Of a stretch of DNA of 64,000 nt, positions 34,161 to 43,384 are shown in pieces. The DNA comes from Flavobacterium sp. ASW18X (GTDB lineage Bacteria > Bacteroidota > Bacteroidia > Flavobacteriales > Flavobacteriaceae), in contig NZ_SWKK01000016.1 of the NCBI RefSeq assembly GCF_005144745.1, forward strand, positions 1 through 64,000, in the 5' to 3' direction. The notes beneath the pieces are model-generated. The model did no database searches. It was not told the DNA's origin and was given only the letters and a program-made list of their open reading frames with translations. Position numbers and translations under genes: made by a program. How positions within the stretch are numbered: position 1 is the stretch's first letter; every line of letters starts with the position of its first letter.

Positions 34161-35138
34161 ATGAATGTAACGGAATTCATACAACTTTTACAAGAACCAA
34201 AAGCCACGCTAACTCCACAACAAACTAAGGAGTTAGAAGGTATGCTAGAAGAATATCCGTACTTTCAAGCCGCCAGAGCCTTACATCTAAAAGGTCTTAA
34301 GTCTTTGGAATCTTATAAATATAATAATGCACTAAAAGTAACGGCTGCGCACACCACAGACAGAGAGGTATTGTTTGACTACATTACGTCAGAAGATTTT
34401 AGCAACCACCAAATTGCTAACACCATACTGGGTAGAACAGCGCCATTAGCGGAACAGGAAACCATTTCTGAAGTAATTACTCCAAATCCCGATGCTAAAT
34501 CGATGCTAGAGGAAACTGAAGAAGCGCCTTTACCGCAAAATATTACCGACGCTGAGCAAATACTGGACCCCGCACTATTTAATGTAAAAGCTGCTACGGA
34601 ATTAACACTTAAAGAAGATGCGTTAGAAGAAAAAACCGTTGTAGAAAGAGAATTGGGAATTGGAAAACCTTTTCAATTTACAAAATCAGAAAAACATTCG
34701 TTTACAGAGTGGCTGCAGCTTACTAGCACACATCAACCTATTGCTAGAGACAACGAGGATATAAAAGAAACCCCTATCTCCAAGGTGAGCAAGGTAAAAG
34801 ATTATCCGCTAGCATCTAAGGCAGAAACAGTCAAAACTAATACTCAAAAAGGTTTAAATAAGAAGAAGAAATTTGAGTTGTTAGACAAATTCATAAGCAC
34901 TAATCCCAAAATTGTACCTAATGCTGAGCTTATGAAAAAAGTAGATATCAGCGACACACAAAAGGTAGATGCATCTCAGTTAATGACAGAAACCTTAGCC
35001 AAAGTATATTTAGAACAAAAGAAGTACAAAAAGGCTATACAGGCATATAAAATATTGAGTTTGAAATATCCGGAAAAAAGTGGTTTCTTTGCGGATCAAA
35101 TTCGAGCTGTAAAACAGCTTCAGAAAGAAAAGAATTGA
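34161..35138 (+). CDS. tetratricopeptide-like protein in the secG operon
   Basis: A 325-residue cytoplasmic protein without signal peptide or membrane helix. An N-terminal helical region (residues 1-70, EYPYFQAARALHLKGLKSL) and a C-terminal TPR-like unit (MTETLAKVYLEQKKYKKAIQAYKILSLKYP) flank a long low-complexity acidic middle. It probably acts as a scaffold. It lies three bases after lptE-like and four before secG, but its partner is unknown. Confidence 0.75.
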   Translation: MNVTEFIQLLQEPKATLTPQQTKELEGMLEEYPYFQAARALHLKGLKSLESYKYNNALKVTAAHTTDREVLFDYITSEDFSNHQIANTILGRTAPLAEQETISEVITPNPDAKSMLEETEEAPLPQNITDAEQILDPALFNVKAATELTLKEDALEEKTVVERELGIGKPFQFTKSEKHSFTEWLQLTSTHQPIARDNEDIKETPISKVSKVKDYPLASKAETVKTNTQKGLNKKKKFELLDKFISTNPKIVPNAELMKKVDISDTQKVDASQLMTETLAKVYLEQKKYKKAIQAYKILSLKYPEKSGFFADQIRAVKQLQKEKN

Positions 35139-35142
35139 TAAC

Positions 35143-35511
35143 ATGAGTACGTTTACTATTTTTCTAGGCCTAATTATTGTTGTATGCCTACTATTAGTCT
35201 TGGTTATTATGGTGCAGAATCCAAAAGGAGGCGGATTGTCTTCTTCTTTTGGTGGTGGTGGCAACCAAGTTGTAGGTGGCGTTAAGAAAACTGGAGACTT
35301 TTTGGATAAAAGTACATGGACATTAGCAGTATTGTTAATTGTGCTAATCCTTTTAAGTAATTTATCTCTAAAAGGTAGCTTTGGCGCTCCAGAATCTAAA
35401 GTATTACAAGGTGAGGATATTGAAACGACAGTTCCAGAAACTGTTCCGGAAACAGTCCCAGAAACCACCCCTGCAGCCCCAAGTGATGGCACTGCAGACA
35501 CCATCCAATAA
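35143..35511 (+). CDS. secG: preprotein translocase subunit SecG
   Basis: A 122-residue two-helix membrane protein: helix 1 at about 5-23, the conserved loop MVQNPKGGGLSSSFGGGG, and helix 2 at about 58-76. SecG assists SecYE/SecA in export. The C-terminal 45 residues are acidic and contain three tandem VPET units, a tail longer than in proteobacteria but usual in this phylum. It is last in the miaB operon, with a strong terminator 24 bases downstream. Confidence 0.95.
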   Translation: MSTFTIFLGLIIVVCLLLVLVIMVQNPKGGGLSSSFGGGGNQVVGGVKKTGDFLDKSTWTLAVLLIVLILLSNLSLKGSFGAPESKVLQGEDIETTVPETVPETVPETTPAAPSDGTADTIQ

Positions 35512-35534
35512 ACAAAACGGATGCTAAAAAATTT

Positions 35535-35569
35535 AAAAATGCCAGCTTGGATGACAAGCTGGCATTTTT
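35535..35569. terminator. terminator after secG
   Basis: AAAAATGCCAGCTTG and CAAGCTGGCATTTTT form a perfect 15-base stem with a five-base loop, followed by TAGTTTT. Confidence 0.92.
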
Positions 35570-35597
35570 AGTTTTACATATTGTCAGTTTTTGGCAA

Positions 35598-35613
35598 TTG
35601 GCACAATTTCTGC
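35598..35613 (+). promoter_or_regulatory. sigma-54-like promoter upstream of groES
   Basis: TTGGCAC (35598-35604) is the full -24 element. The GG at 35600-35601 and the GC at 35612-35613 are exactly ten bases apart, as sigma-54 requires; the -12 part reads TCTGC instead of TTTGC. A palindrome CTGCAATGCAG lies just downstream. Transcription would start near 35625. I found no CIRCE element or clear TAnnTTTG box for this operon. Confidence 0.5.
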
Positions 35614-35660
35614 CCACTGCAATGCAGAATATTTAAAACTAATACCTAAAATTTTATAAA

Positions 35661-35939
35661 ATGGCGAAAGTTAATATTAAACCATTAGCAGACAGGGTTC
35701 TTATTGAGCCTATGGCGGCCGAGACCAAAACGGCCTCTGGTATCATTATTCCAGACACTGCCAAAGAAAAACCACAAAAAGGTAAAGTTGTTGCAGTTGG
35801 TCCTGGAACCAAAGACGAAGCAATGACAGTTAAAGTAGGTGATTCCGTGCTTTATGGAAAATATGCCGGAACCGACTTAAAACTAGAAGGTGTAGACTAC
35901 CTAATTATGAGAGAGAGCGATATACTTGCAATTGTATAA
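35661..35939 (+). CDS. groS: co-chaperonin GroES
   Basis: A 92-residue lid of the chaperonin. It has the family pattern: [12 protein letters not shown] at the start, the mobile loop [21 protein letters not shown] (about 18-38), and [15 protein letters not shown] near the end. It binds GroEL rings and closes the folding chamber. It precedes groL by 100 bases. Confidence 0.97.
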   Translation: MAKVNIKPLADRVLIEPMAAETKTASGIIIPDTAKEKPQKGKVVAVGPGTKDEAMTVKVGDSVLYGKYAGTDLKLEGVDYLIMRESDILAIV

Positions 35940-36027
35940 TCCGCAAATTCCAAATTAAAACAAATCTCAAATTCTAAAGTTTCAAAAATTTACGTCAACA
36001 GTAAATCTTGAAATTTTAATTTTTTAA

Positions 36028-37671
<1,644 letters not shown>

Positions 37672-37697
37672 TTCTAGTTTTAAGAACTACAAATAAC

Positions 37698-37729
37698 AAA
37701 AAGCCATGTTGTATTCAACATGGCTTTTT
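37698..37729 (+). terminator. terminator after groEL
   Basis: AAAAAGCCATGTTG and CAACATGGCTTTTT pair perfectly around a four-base loop. It lies between the convergent groEL and lipoprotein genes and can serve both. Confidence 0.92.
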
Positions 37730-37740
37730 CATTTTTACCC

Positions 37741-38433
37741 CTACTCCTTCTCTTTATTAATTTTTACATCGTCAAAAACGTAACCCGCCGCAGCATTACT
37801 GGTATCGTCCACGTCATAATAAACATATAACAAATAAGCAGACTTACCCCAAAATGTGTCCGATTTTACCGGTCTATTCTGCAGGTTTATATTGCCACTC
37901 TCTTTATAAATATTCAAAGCATACTCATTTGTTTCGCGGTTTATACCAACTAAAAATGTTTGCTTTTCATTAGCGGTATAAGTCCCAATAACATGTTCGT
38001 TATAAGCACCATCCGTTAATAGCAGGTCGCCATCTTTGAATTTTATATCAAAGGCAGACTCAAAGTGCCCTCCAGAAAAACTTATATGGAATGTTTTGTG
38101 ATTCGTACTTTCAGGTGTACCCAAGAAGCTATAGTTCAAAAACTTATTAGAAGATGGCACATTATCAGACTCAAACCACATCAATTTAAAAGAACAGTTA
38201 GGTTCATTGTAGAAGCGCATGGATTTAGACCCAATAGTAGCGTTGTCTACAACCGTTATACCACAATTACCTTTTATTTCATCCCCAGAAGGTTCTCCTG
38301 GCGGATTAGGGTTTGGTGCTGAGCCTACGTTATCAGCATTGAAATTTGCGCTAAAAATGAGAGGCCCACAAGAAGTCATCATAAAACAAAAGCAAAAAAA
38401 GACGCACAATTTAATCGAAGCAATGGTTTTCAT
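37741..38433 (-). CDS. lipoprotein of unknown function
   Basis: A 230-residue lipoprotein. The signal ends in MMTSCGPLIF, with the Cys lipidated. A Pro/Gly-rich linker (APNPNPPGEPSGDE) is followed by a beta-rich domain with strand patterns such as TFHISFSGGHFESAFDIKF and TFLVGINRETNEYALNIY, which resemble a jelly-roll carbohydrate-binding-like fold. I do not recognise a family. It is a single gene convergent with groEL. Confidence 0.75.
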   Translation of the reverse strand: MKTIASIKLCVFFCFCFMMTSCGPLIFSANFNADNVGSAPNPNPPGEPSGDEIKGNCGITVVDNATIGSKSMRFYNEPNCSFKLMWFESDNVPSSNKFLNYSFLGTPESTNHKTFHISFSGGHFESAFDIKFKDGDLLLTDGAYNEHVIGTYTANEKQTFLVGINRETNEYALNIYKESGNINLQNRPVKSDTFWGKSAYLLYVYYDVDDTSNAAAGYVFDDVKINKEKE

Positions 38434-38622
38434 ATCATATAAATATTAAATGTTTACATTTTTTAGATATGATTCCACTAAAGCCATATGGGGAAAGAGG
38501 AAACTAAACAGCCACAGAATCAATACAAAACTAAAGTGCCTGCATGGCTAAACTATTCTTAATTGTATCACTGACAATTAAAACTGTGTTATCATCCATA
38601 ATTCACGTATAAATCAAATAAA

Positions 38623-38650
38623 AAAAGACCCCGTATTTACGGAGTCTTTT
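38623..38650 (-). terminator. second terminator behind the tiny basic-protein gene
   Basis: AAAAGACCCCGTA and TACGGAGTCTTTT pair with one mismatch, and on the minus strand seven T follow. It backs up the terminator at 38669-38691. Confidence 0.75.
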
Positions 38651-38668
38651 ATCACCCTAATTAAAAAA

Positions 38669-38691
38669 AAGAGTCGTTTAAAACGACTCTT
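38669..38691 (-). terminator. first terminator behind the tiny basic-protein gene
   Basis: On the minus strand AAGAGTCGTTT and AAACGACTCTT form an 11-base stem followed by eight T. Confidence 0.85.
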
Positions 38692-38737
38692 CCTGTTATT
38701 TTAAAACCAGATTCCATCTTGGAATCCAACCACCAAA

Positions 38738-38836
38738 TTACTTCTTCTTGCCAGTAGCTTGGGTAGTCTTTTGAGCTCTAGCAGCAGGAGCTGCTTTAGC
38801 TGACTGAGACTTTCCAGAGGATTTAGCTTTTGCCAT
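38738..38836 (-). CDS. 32-residue Ala/Lys-rich basic protein
   Basis: A short frame of 32 codons, ATG to TAA, giving MAKAKSSGKSQSAKAAPAAR followed by AQKTTQATGKKK. It has eight Lys, one Arg and no acidic residue, like a histone tail or a small ribosome- or DNA-associated protein. Supporting a real gene are a promoter on the same strand (TTG-N22-TACATTTA), a clean start, and two consecutive strong terminators just downstream. The family is not recognised with certainty, and its function is unknown. High expression is inferred from the double terminator only. Confidence 0.7.
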   Translation of the reverse strand: MAKAKSSGKSQSAKAAPAARAQKTTQATGKKK

Positions 38837-38859
38837 AATTGTTAATTTAAAAACCGATG

Positions 38860-38892
38860 TAAATGTAGATGATGGATGAATCCGTTGGTCAA
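38860..38892 (-). promoter_or_regulatory. promoter of the tiny basic-protein gene
   Basis: TTG (38890-38892) and TACATTTA (38860-38867) are 22 bases apart on the minus strand; the box differs from consensus at the last base only. The pair lies just past the stop codon of the HMA-MauE gene at 38899, and the ATG follows 24 bases after the box. Confidence 0.55.
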
Positions 38893-38898
38893 TTTTGG

Positions 38899-39615
38899 CT
38901 AAAGATTAACTAAAAGCATGGACACCGCCATTACCAGCATTATAACGTTTTCTATAAAGGTAGCCTCTGTCATTGGCAAATTTAAAGTTGTACCCAAACA
39001 AGCACATTTTATTGCCTTCTTATCCAAGATAGACTTAGTTACACCAACAGTTGTTATACCCAATACAATTAAGGTAACAAACAAAGCTAATAGTACTTGA
39101 ATTCTCATTAAGAACATCAGCCCTAAAACCACTTCTATAAAAGGGTAAATTTTACCATAAACGGGAACCCGCTTTGCCAAGGGATCGTACATGCCAAAAC
39201 TTTCTGGAAACCCTTTTAAATCGAGTAGTTTAAAAAAACTAAAAACGATATAAAATAGCCCCATGAAATCTAACATAGCACTACTCCAGTCCCAACTTTT
39301 GTAGTTGAGTAAAAAAGCTGCAACAAACAAATAGGCAAATATGAGAAACAAAGGCTTAAGCTGCTTCCATTTAGATAATTCTTCCTCAGAGGTTGCTTCA
39401 GGATAAGTTTCGGTTGTACTAGTTACTGTATATTTTTCAGGCAAAACCGATTGTAATTCTGTGGCAGGTATTACCCGATTAGAGGTAATCTTGGCCAAAG
39501 AAGTTTCCAAATTTACATCAACCTGGATTACCCCAGAAATAGTAGCTATTTTTTTGGTCACGGACGCTACACAACCATTACACGTCATCCCTGCCACCTT
39601 AAATTGTTGCTCCAT
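38899..39615 (-). CDS. HMA domain fused to a MauE/DoxX-like membrane domain
   Basis: A 238-residue fusion. Residues 1-65 are a heavy-metal-associated domain with the metal site GMTCNGC. After a short linker come four membrane helices of the MauE/DoxX type (about 88-105, 112-130, 158-185 and 215-235). A further cytoplasmic-side Cys pair (KCACLG) precedes the last helix. The layout suggests metal delivery to, or redox chemistry at, the inner membrane, probably for copper. Its start codon shares a base with the stop of the secreted HMA gene upstream (TAATG), so the two are translationally coupled. Confidence 0.85.
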   Translation of the reverse strand: MEQQFKVAGMTCNGCVASVTKKIATISGVIQVDVNLETSLAKITSNRVIPATELQSVLPEKYTVTSTTETYPEATSEEELSKWKQLKPLFLIFAYLFVAAFLLNYKSWDWSSAMLDFMGLFYIVFSFFKLLDLKGFPESFGMYDPLAKRVPVYGKIYPFIEVVLGLMFLMRIQVLLALFVTLIVLGITTVGVTKSILDKKAIKCACLGTTLNLPMTEATFIENVIMLVMAVSMLLVNL

Positions 39616-39974
39616 TAGTCGTGATGCTTAGAATCATCTGTATTGTCCTCGCGGTACTTACAACATGGATGAATTTTAGCATAAGCCTCTTCTGTTGCCT
39701 TCAACTCTTTACTATCATGGCCAACCGCCGCGATGGCAGACTTTATTTCCATGCTATTGGTTTTGCGCTCATCTATTATCAAAGACAATTCGTGCGTAGG
39801 AATGTCCCAAGAGGCATATTTTACACCTTTTACGTTTAAACAAGCCTTTTCTATACGAGCTTTACACATGCCACATTTACCGTTGACCTCAAAGTTCAAT
39901 TTTTTGTTCTTGTCTTGCGCTGTTGTGGTAAGCGCCATTAACGCTACTCCTAAAAATAAAATAAGTTTTTTCAT
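39615..39974 (-). CDS. periplasmic HMA-domain metal-binding protein
   Basis: A 119-residue exported protein. A signal peptide (LILFLGVALMALTTTAQ) is followed by an HMA-like domain with the metal motif CGMCKARIE (about 34-42), and then a C-terminal HPCCKYR motif and a His-rich end (DDSKHHD), both plausible extra metal ligands. It probably carries a soft metal such as copper between the TonB receptor and the inner membrane. It starts nine bases after the receptor gene, in the same operon. Confidence 0.85.
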   Translation of the reverse strand: MKKLILFLGVALMALTTTAQDKNKKLNFEVNGKCGMCKARIEKACLNVKGVKYASWDIPTHELSLIIDERKTNSMEIKSAIAAVGHDSKELKATEEAYAKIHPCCKYREDNTDDSKHHD

Positions 39975-39982
39975 CGTATTGT

Positions 39983-42229
39983 TTAATTAAGTTTATATCT
40001 AAATCCAGCATAGAACATTCTACCCATTATGGGCGCATATACTATGCTTGTATCAAAGTTTGGACCAAAAGGGTCATTTGCCCCAAGAACAGGATTATCC
40101 TGTGTAAAATTAGTTAAGTTTTCACCACCCAAATACACTTCAAAAGCATTAGAAAACACTTTGGTTACCTGCGCATTCATCAAGGCATAAGAAGGGGAAG
40201 CATCTCCTAATTGATAGTTGTGCTCAAAAACCACAGAGCTAGGCAAACGTTGTTGCCCCACCGTATGTAAAGTATAATCCATTCGCCATTGTGCACCATT
40301 CTCCTTAGGGTTAGTGGTGTATCCTATATTTAAAAAGTACCTGTTTTTAGCGGTTAACGGTTTTTGCAATAATCCGTTTTGGTAATTGGTCTTAACACTA
40401 TAGAACTTGTAGGCGGTTCTAAAATCTAGTCGTGGTAAAACCTCATAATTTAATTCTACCTGAAAACTGTTGGCATAACTATCTCCCTCTAAATTGGAAA
40501 AAATTACCTGACTGGGATTCTCCCAATCAACCACTACCTGATTATTGAACTGGGTACGGTAAAAATCCAGACCAACATTACCCTTACGACCTTCCCATGT
40601 GAATCCTTGTAAAAAACTCAATCCAAAATTCGTTGCCTTTTCGGGTTCAAAACCATAAATGGGACCTGTAGAGCTATTAAGAAGTAATTGCCTGTTAGAT
40701 GCGAACAATCTCTGATTCTCTGCAAAAATGTTTGCAGCCCTACGCCCAATACCAAAAGACCCTCGTAAACTTGCGTTCTCCCAAGGCGTATACCTTACAT
40801 GCAATCTTGGCGTAAAAAACGTTCCAAGTCTATTATGGCTATCTACCCGGGCACCAGCGGTAAGGCTCAATTTCTCCAGATTGGTATAGGCATACTCAAA
40901 GAATACACCCACGGAACGGTCTACCCGGTTAAAATCTACCGTATTCACCAGTTCGTCATACTGATCATAAGCAAACGTAATACCTGTTTTAAAGGTGTTT
41001 CTAGTATCGCCCAGAATAGAATTAAACACCAAATTGGAATACAAACTAGCATGAGAAATGTCATATTGATTAAATCCGTAATACGAATCCTGTTCGTGCT
41101 TACTATAAGCTATTTGCAGGCCCATGCTCTGGAAAGGCATATCTGGAAACACGTAACCCATTTTACCAGAAAGGTCATATCGCTTTGTATTGATTTCACT
41201 ACCCCAAGCATTGGTGGTAAATTTATCCGTTTCCGGATTAAAGTTTACTTGCCCAACTTGTTTATCATCAACTAAAAAGCGGGCTCCCAAAAAACCTACC
41301 CAACCTTTAGCTGCATCTTGGTATTGCCATCTATTAAAAACATTTAACTGTTCCGCCAATGGCGCATCTAAAAACCCGTCTTCATTATTATCCTCTTTTT
41401 GGCTCCTTTTGTTACCATGCACATATAGACCGGTAGACCATTTTTCAGCAACCTTTGCATTTAAGTGCGTATTTACCTCGTACCTGCCATTCTGATTTGC
41501 GTATCCATTAACAAAAAGCTTATTATCCGTAAAGGGTTTTAACAACTCTGTATTTATTTGGCCAGATATACTTTCGTAACCATTTACTACAGAACCAGCA
41601 CCTTTGGTTATCTGTATACTTTCTACCCATGTACCCGGGGTAAATGTTAAGCCAAAGGTTTGAGAAGCGCCACGCACCATGGGTATATTCTCTTGTGTAA
41701 TTAAGATATACGGACTTGTTAACCCCAACATCTCTATTTGCTTTGTGCCTGTAAGCGCATCGTTAAAGTTTACGTCTATAGCCGGATTGGTTTCAAAGCT
41801 TTCTGATAGATTACAGCAAGCGGCCTTTAATAATTCGGCACTATTAATGGTAACAATATTCTCTGAAGATAAAAATGCCTTTTGTACCGCATCTCTTTTT
41901 TGTTCCACCACAACCTCATCTAATTGATTGGAAGGCTGTAGGGTGTGATGCACCATTTTTGGTTCGGTAATGGTTAGAGTATCAGTTTTAAAACCAATAT
42001 AACTGACAACCAATTTATCGTATTCACCAGTATAGGGTATAGCAAAAAGACCCTCTTCATTAGTAATGGTTCCAATAGGTGAGTTGAGCCAATATACATT
42101 AGCTCCAGGAAGTGCCAAATGCTTTCCTGCTGCATTGCCCTCCATAATCATGCCTTCTACTTTATCCTGGGCATGACCTAAGTTTAAAATTTGTAGTATA
42201 ATGGCGAAAAGCCAATAAGTATTTTTCAT
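39983..42229 (-). CDS. TonB-dependent receptor, metal-cluster type
   Basis: About 748 residues starting at MKNTYWLFAIIL; a start 30 bases upstream lacks a proper signal. After the signal peptide comes a carboxypeptidase-regulatory-like domain (VEGMIMEGNAAGKHLALPGA), a plug domain with the Cys pair AACCNLSESFETNPAIDV, and a 22-strand-type barrel ending in YAGFRYKLN. Neighbouring metal-binding genes suggest it imports a metal complex, probably copper, powered by TonB. The ligand is inferred from context only. Confidence 0.92.
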   Translation of the reverse strand: MKNTYWLFAIILQILNLGHAQDKVEGMIMEGNAAGKHLALPGANVYWLNSPIGTITNEEGLFAIPYTGEYDKLVVSYIGFKTDTLTITEPKMVHHTLQPSNQLDEVVVEQKRDAVQKAFLSSENIVTINSAELLKAACCNLSESFETNPAIDVNFNDALTGTKQIEMLGLTSPYILITQENIPMVRGASQTFGLTFTPGTWVESIQITKGAGSVVNGYESISGQINTELLKPFTDNKLFVNGYANQNGRYEVNTHLNAKVAEKWSTGLYVHGNKRSQKEDNNEDGFLDAPLAEQLNVFNRWQYQDAAKGWVGFLGARFLVDDKQVGQVNFNPETDKFTTNAWGSEINTKRYDLSGKMGYVFPDMPFQSMGLQIAYSKHEQDSYYGFNQYDISHASLYSNLVFNSILGDTRNTFKTGITFAYDQYDELVNTVDFNRVDRSVGVFFEYAYTNLEKLSLTAGARVDSHNRLGTFFTPRLHVRYTPWENASLRGSFGIGRRAANIFAENQRLFASNRQLLLNSSTGPIYGFEPEKATNFGLSFLQGFTWEGRKGNVGLDFYRTQFNNQVVVDWENPSQVIFSNLEGDSYANSFQVELNYEVLPRLDFRTAYKFYSVKTNYQNGLLQKPLTAKNRYFLNIGYTTNPKENGAQWRMDYTLHTVGQQRLPSSVVFEHNYQLGDASPSYALMNAQVTKVFSNAFEVYLGGENLTNFTQDNPVLGANDPFGPNFDTSIVYAPIMGRMFYAGFRYKLN

Positions 42230-42302
42230 TGTAATTTGATATGATAAGGTTACATACAATTATTCAGGTCGTCATAGACCAATTTTTTGTAAAACCTTAA
42301 AA

Positions 42303-42716
42303 TCAAATTAGATATACTTCGTAAAGCTGATGTAGTTTCCGTTCAGGTAAGGGCGGTGCTTCAATTAATGGTGTTGCAACCTCTTCCAATGCTACGGATA
42401 GTAAATGAAGATAAGCAACCGTATAGGTTTGTAGAAAAACTTGTTGCTCAAAATCTAAATCGTCCCAAGAAACTTTAATTAAATCATCTTGACCCGTTAG
42501 GGTAAAGGAATCATCATCACAACAACCTGGATTTTCCTGTTCCATTTCTAGGGCTGCCAAGGCAGCTTTCATACCACAATCTTCCGCACCATGAAAAAAA
42601 GCAACATCCATAACCCTGCCCATGCACAAATGCTTGTCTACCGTCCAAGAGAATGTAGAAAGCAATACTAGGCAAGCTAATGCTATAGAAAAACTATGTG
42701 TTACCGCTTTTTTCAC
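42303..42716 (-). CDS. HYC_CC_PP-type small exported protein
   Basis: About 137 residues from a GTG start at 42714-42716. The frame extends five codons upstream, but those codons (MYFCR) read through the -7 box. It has a signal-like hydrophobic segment followed by VDKHLCMGRVMDV (the HYC position), PGCCDDD (CC) and EAPPLPERKLHQLYEVYL (PP), the three marks of the HYC_CC_PP family. Such genes usually sit before metal-linked TonB receptors, as here. Cys and His suggest metal binding. It is first in a four-gene cluster. Confidence 0.8.
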   Translation of the reverse strand: MKKAVTHSFSIALACLVLLSTFSWTVDKHLCMGRVMDVAFFHGAEDCGMKAALAALEMEQENPGCCDDDSFTLTGQDDLIKVSWDDLDFEQQVFLQTYTVAYLHLLSVALEEVATPLIEAPPLPERKLHQLYEVYLI

Positions 42717-42720
42717 CCTG

Positions 42721-42728
42721 CAAAAATA
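42721..42728 (-). promoter_or_regulatory. near-leaderless promoter of the metal cluster
   Basis: TATTTTTG on the minus strand is followed by four bases (CAGG) and the GTG start. AGTATCCAGC-type sequence precedes it; the -33 is not clear. Confidence 0.5.
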
Positions 42729-42788
42729 CAAAATTTTAAGCTGGATACTTAAACGCGTTTTTGTTTGATATATTTTTAACAGCTTCTA

Positions 42789-42819
42789 TTGTAAGGAATA
42801 GGAATACTACCGACTTTTG
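42789..42819 (+). promoter_or_regulatory. promoter of the GAF-domain gene
   Basis: TTG (42789-42791), 20 bases, and GACTTTTG (42812-42819), one base from TAnnTTTG. The ATG at 42842 lies 22 bases further on. Confidence 0.5.
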
Positions 42820-42841
42820 CACTCTATAAATTTTGATAGTA

Positions 42842-43294
42842 ATGTTCGACGCTTTAAAACCACAGATAGCAACCCTACTAAATAACACAACCCAAACCGC
42901 AGAGCAACGCATGCAAGCTATTTGCGAGCTATTGAAGGCGAATATTCCACACTATGATTGGGTTGGCTTTTACTTTAAAAATGGTGATAAGCGCGAACTA
43001 AAATTAGGGTCCTATGCCGGTGCACCTACAGACCATACCATTATTCCTTTTGGCAAGGGCATTTGTGGACAAGTGGCAGAAAGCAACCAAAACTTTGTAG
43101 TACCAGATGTACAAGCCCAAGATAATTACATTGCTTGTAGCATTACCGTAAAGTCAGAAATTGTAATTCCATTGTTTAAAAATGGTGAAAATATTGGCCA
43201 GATAGACATAGACTCTAACACACCAGACCCTTTTACAACAGAAGACGAACGTTTTCTGGAATGGGTAAACGAAGGTGTTTCTCAAATTCTTTAA
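42842..43294 (+). CDS. GAF-domain protein, free methionine-R-sulfoxide reductase-like
   Basis: About 150 residues forming one GAF domain. GKGICGQVAESNQNFVVPDV and NYIACSITVKSEIVIPLF hold two of the three Cys used by free Met-R-sulfoxide reductases; the third (first in order) is absent. Activity is therefore plausible with a two-Cys mechanism but not certain. It is cytoplasmic. An in-frame TTG nine bases upstream is less likely as start. It stands alone before purH. Confidence 0.85.
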   Translation: MFDALKPQIATLLNNTTQTAEQRMQAICELLKANIPHYDWVGFYFKNGDKRELKLGSYAGAPTDHTIIPFGKGICGQVAESNQNFVVPDVQAQDNYIACSITVKSEIVIPLFKNGENIGQIDIDSNTPDPFTTEDERFLEWVNEGVSQIL

Positions 43295-43346
43295 AACTTA
43301 AGGTTTTTTGTTAATAACCCATTAAGGTTTTTCTGGTGAAATAAAG

Positions 43347-43354
43347 TACTTTTG
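43347..43354 (+). promoter_or_regulatory. purH promoter -7 box (TACTTTTG)
   Basis: TACTTTTG fits the consensus. It overlaps an upstream in-frame start at 43352, which supports ATG 43385 as the real start. Confidence 0.5.
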
Positions 43355-43384
43355 AAGCTTAATTTTTTCCACTTCAAAATTCTA

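Larger units (their letters stand above)
38434..38737. other. intergenic region with three hairpins
   Basis: The first 180 bases hold nothing I can identify beyond the upstream region of the lipoprotein. From 38621 there are two tandem terminators and a small hairpin belonging to the tiny gene at 38738-38836. Confidence 0.6.

Noticed and set aside
35400-35500. CRISPR-like repeats in the secG tail
   Set aside because: The repeats are imperfect 12-base units in a coding frame (VPET), with no spacers.
35010-35504. 164-codon minus-strand ORF across the TPR-like and secG genes
   Set aside because: It is the reverse of the Gly-rich and VPET-repeat parts of secG; the low-complexity composition keeps the frame open.
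40799-41275. 158-codon plus-strand ORF inside the TonB receptor
   Set aside because: Antisense to a complete receptor gene, with no promoter or start context.
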